In this document: in pieces, positions 63,908 to 64,000 of the stretch
Numbering within the stretch: position 1 is the stretch's first letter
Layout: each line of letters starts with the position of its first letter
Source: Stereum hirsutum FP-91666 SS1
Lineage: Eukaryota; Basidiomycota; Agaricomycetes; Russulales; Stereaceae
NCBI RefSeq assembly: GCF_000264905.1
Contig: NW_006763134.1
Location: 695,388-759,387 of the forward strand
Direction: 5' to 3'
Length of the DNA: 64,000 nt
Program-made: the position numbers and the translations under genes
The notes under the pieces: generated by a model
Database searches by the model: none
Seen by the model: the letters and a program-made list of their open reading frames with translations, nothing else
Told to the model about the DNA's origin: nothing

Positions 63908-64000
63908 TCAACCAGGCGAAACGACCTGGTTCTCCGGCAACCTCCCGCTCTCAAGATCGCCCCTCCTATGACGCATCACCTCCATCTCGACCTCCTCATA
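63908..64000 (-). CDS. C-terminus of a minus-strand protein (cut by window edge)
   Basis: Reading from the window edge on the minus strand gives YEEVEMEVMRHRRGDLESGR followed by LPENQVVSPG and a stop at 63908. The frame is open to the edge. No domain is recognisable in 30 residues. Confidence 0.5.
   Translation of the reverse strand, partial: YEEVEMEVMRHRRGDLESGRLPENQVVSPG

Overview
This window is nuclear DNA from a filamentous basidiomycete, most likely an Agaricomycete. Genes are compact and interrupted by many 50-75 nt introns with GT..AG borders. Intergenic gaps are usually 0.1-1 kb. The gene content fits: a DUF6533-type membrane protein, QDE-1-like RNA-dependent RNA polymerase, a GH16 cell-wall enzyme and a fungal two-finger C2H2 factor. 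No CRISPR array, bacterial operon or convincing tRNA or rRNA gene was found. All gene models were spliced by eye, so exon borders are provisional, and coordinates give the full CDS span including introns.

Left part (1-12.3 kb): the window opens with the C-terminal end of an unidentified, possibly transposon-related protein, followed by a dense cluster of GGTGA/TCACC motifs. A very large minus-strand gene of about 2,300-2,400 residues then fills 1.35-9.2 kb; it is perhaps UNC80-related. A minus-strand three-RRM RNA-binding protein follows.

Second part (12.8-24.1 kb): a RAD51-paralog gene with degenerate nucleotide-binding motifs; a complete QDE-1-type RdRP (catalytic DVDGD intact); 5-formyltetrahydrofolate cyclo-ligase, tail to tail with the RdRP; PIG-P, divergent from the cyclo-ligase; and a DUF6533 membrane protein.

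Third part (25.6-39.4 kb): a C2H2 transcription factor, a gene-poor stretch of about 4 kb, exonuclease 1 (EXO1), a roughly 0.96 kb element with 49 bp terminal inverted repeats, and a GPI-anchored-looking GH16 glucanase/transglycosylase.

Right part (40.3-64 kb): two convergent paralogous multi-pass membrane proteins (an inverted duplicate), MSH6, a BTB/POZ protein, a small secreted Cys-containing protein, an MFS transporter with a very large central loop, an LRR/F-box-like protein, and the C-terminus of a minus-strand gene cut by the window edge.

The main theme is genome maintenance. EXO1 and MSH6, which act in the same mismatch-repair reaction, lie about 9.4 kb apart, and a RAD51 paralog and an RdRP gene are adjacent in the same window. 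Whether this proximity is functional or accidental cannot be decided from the sequence.
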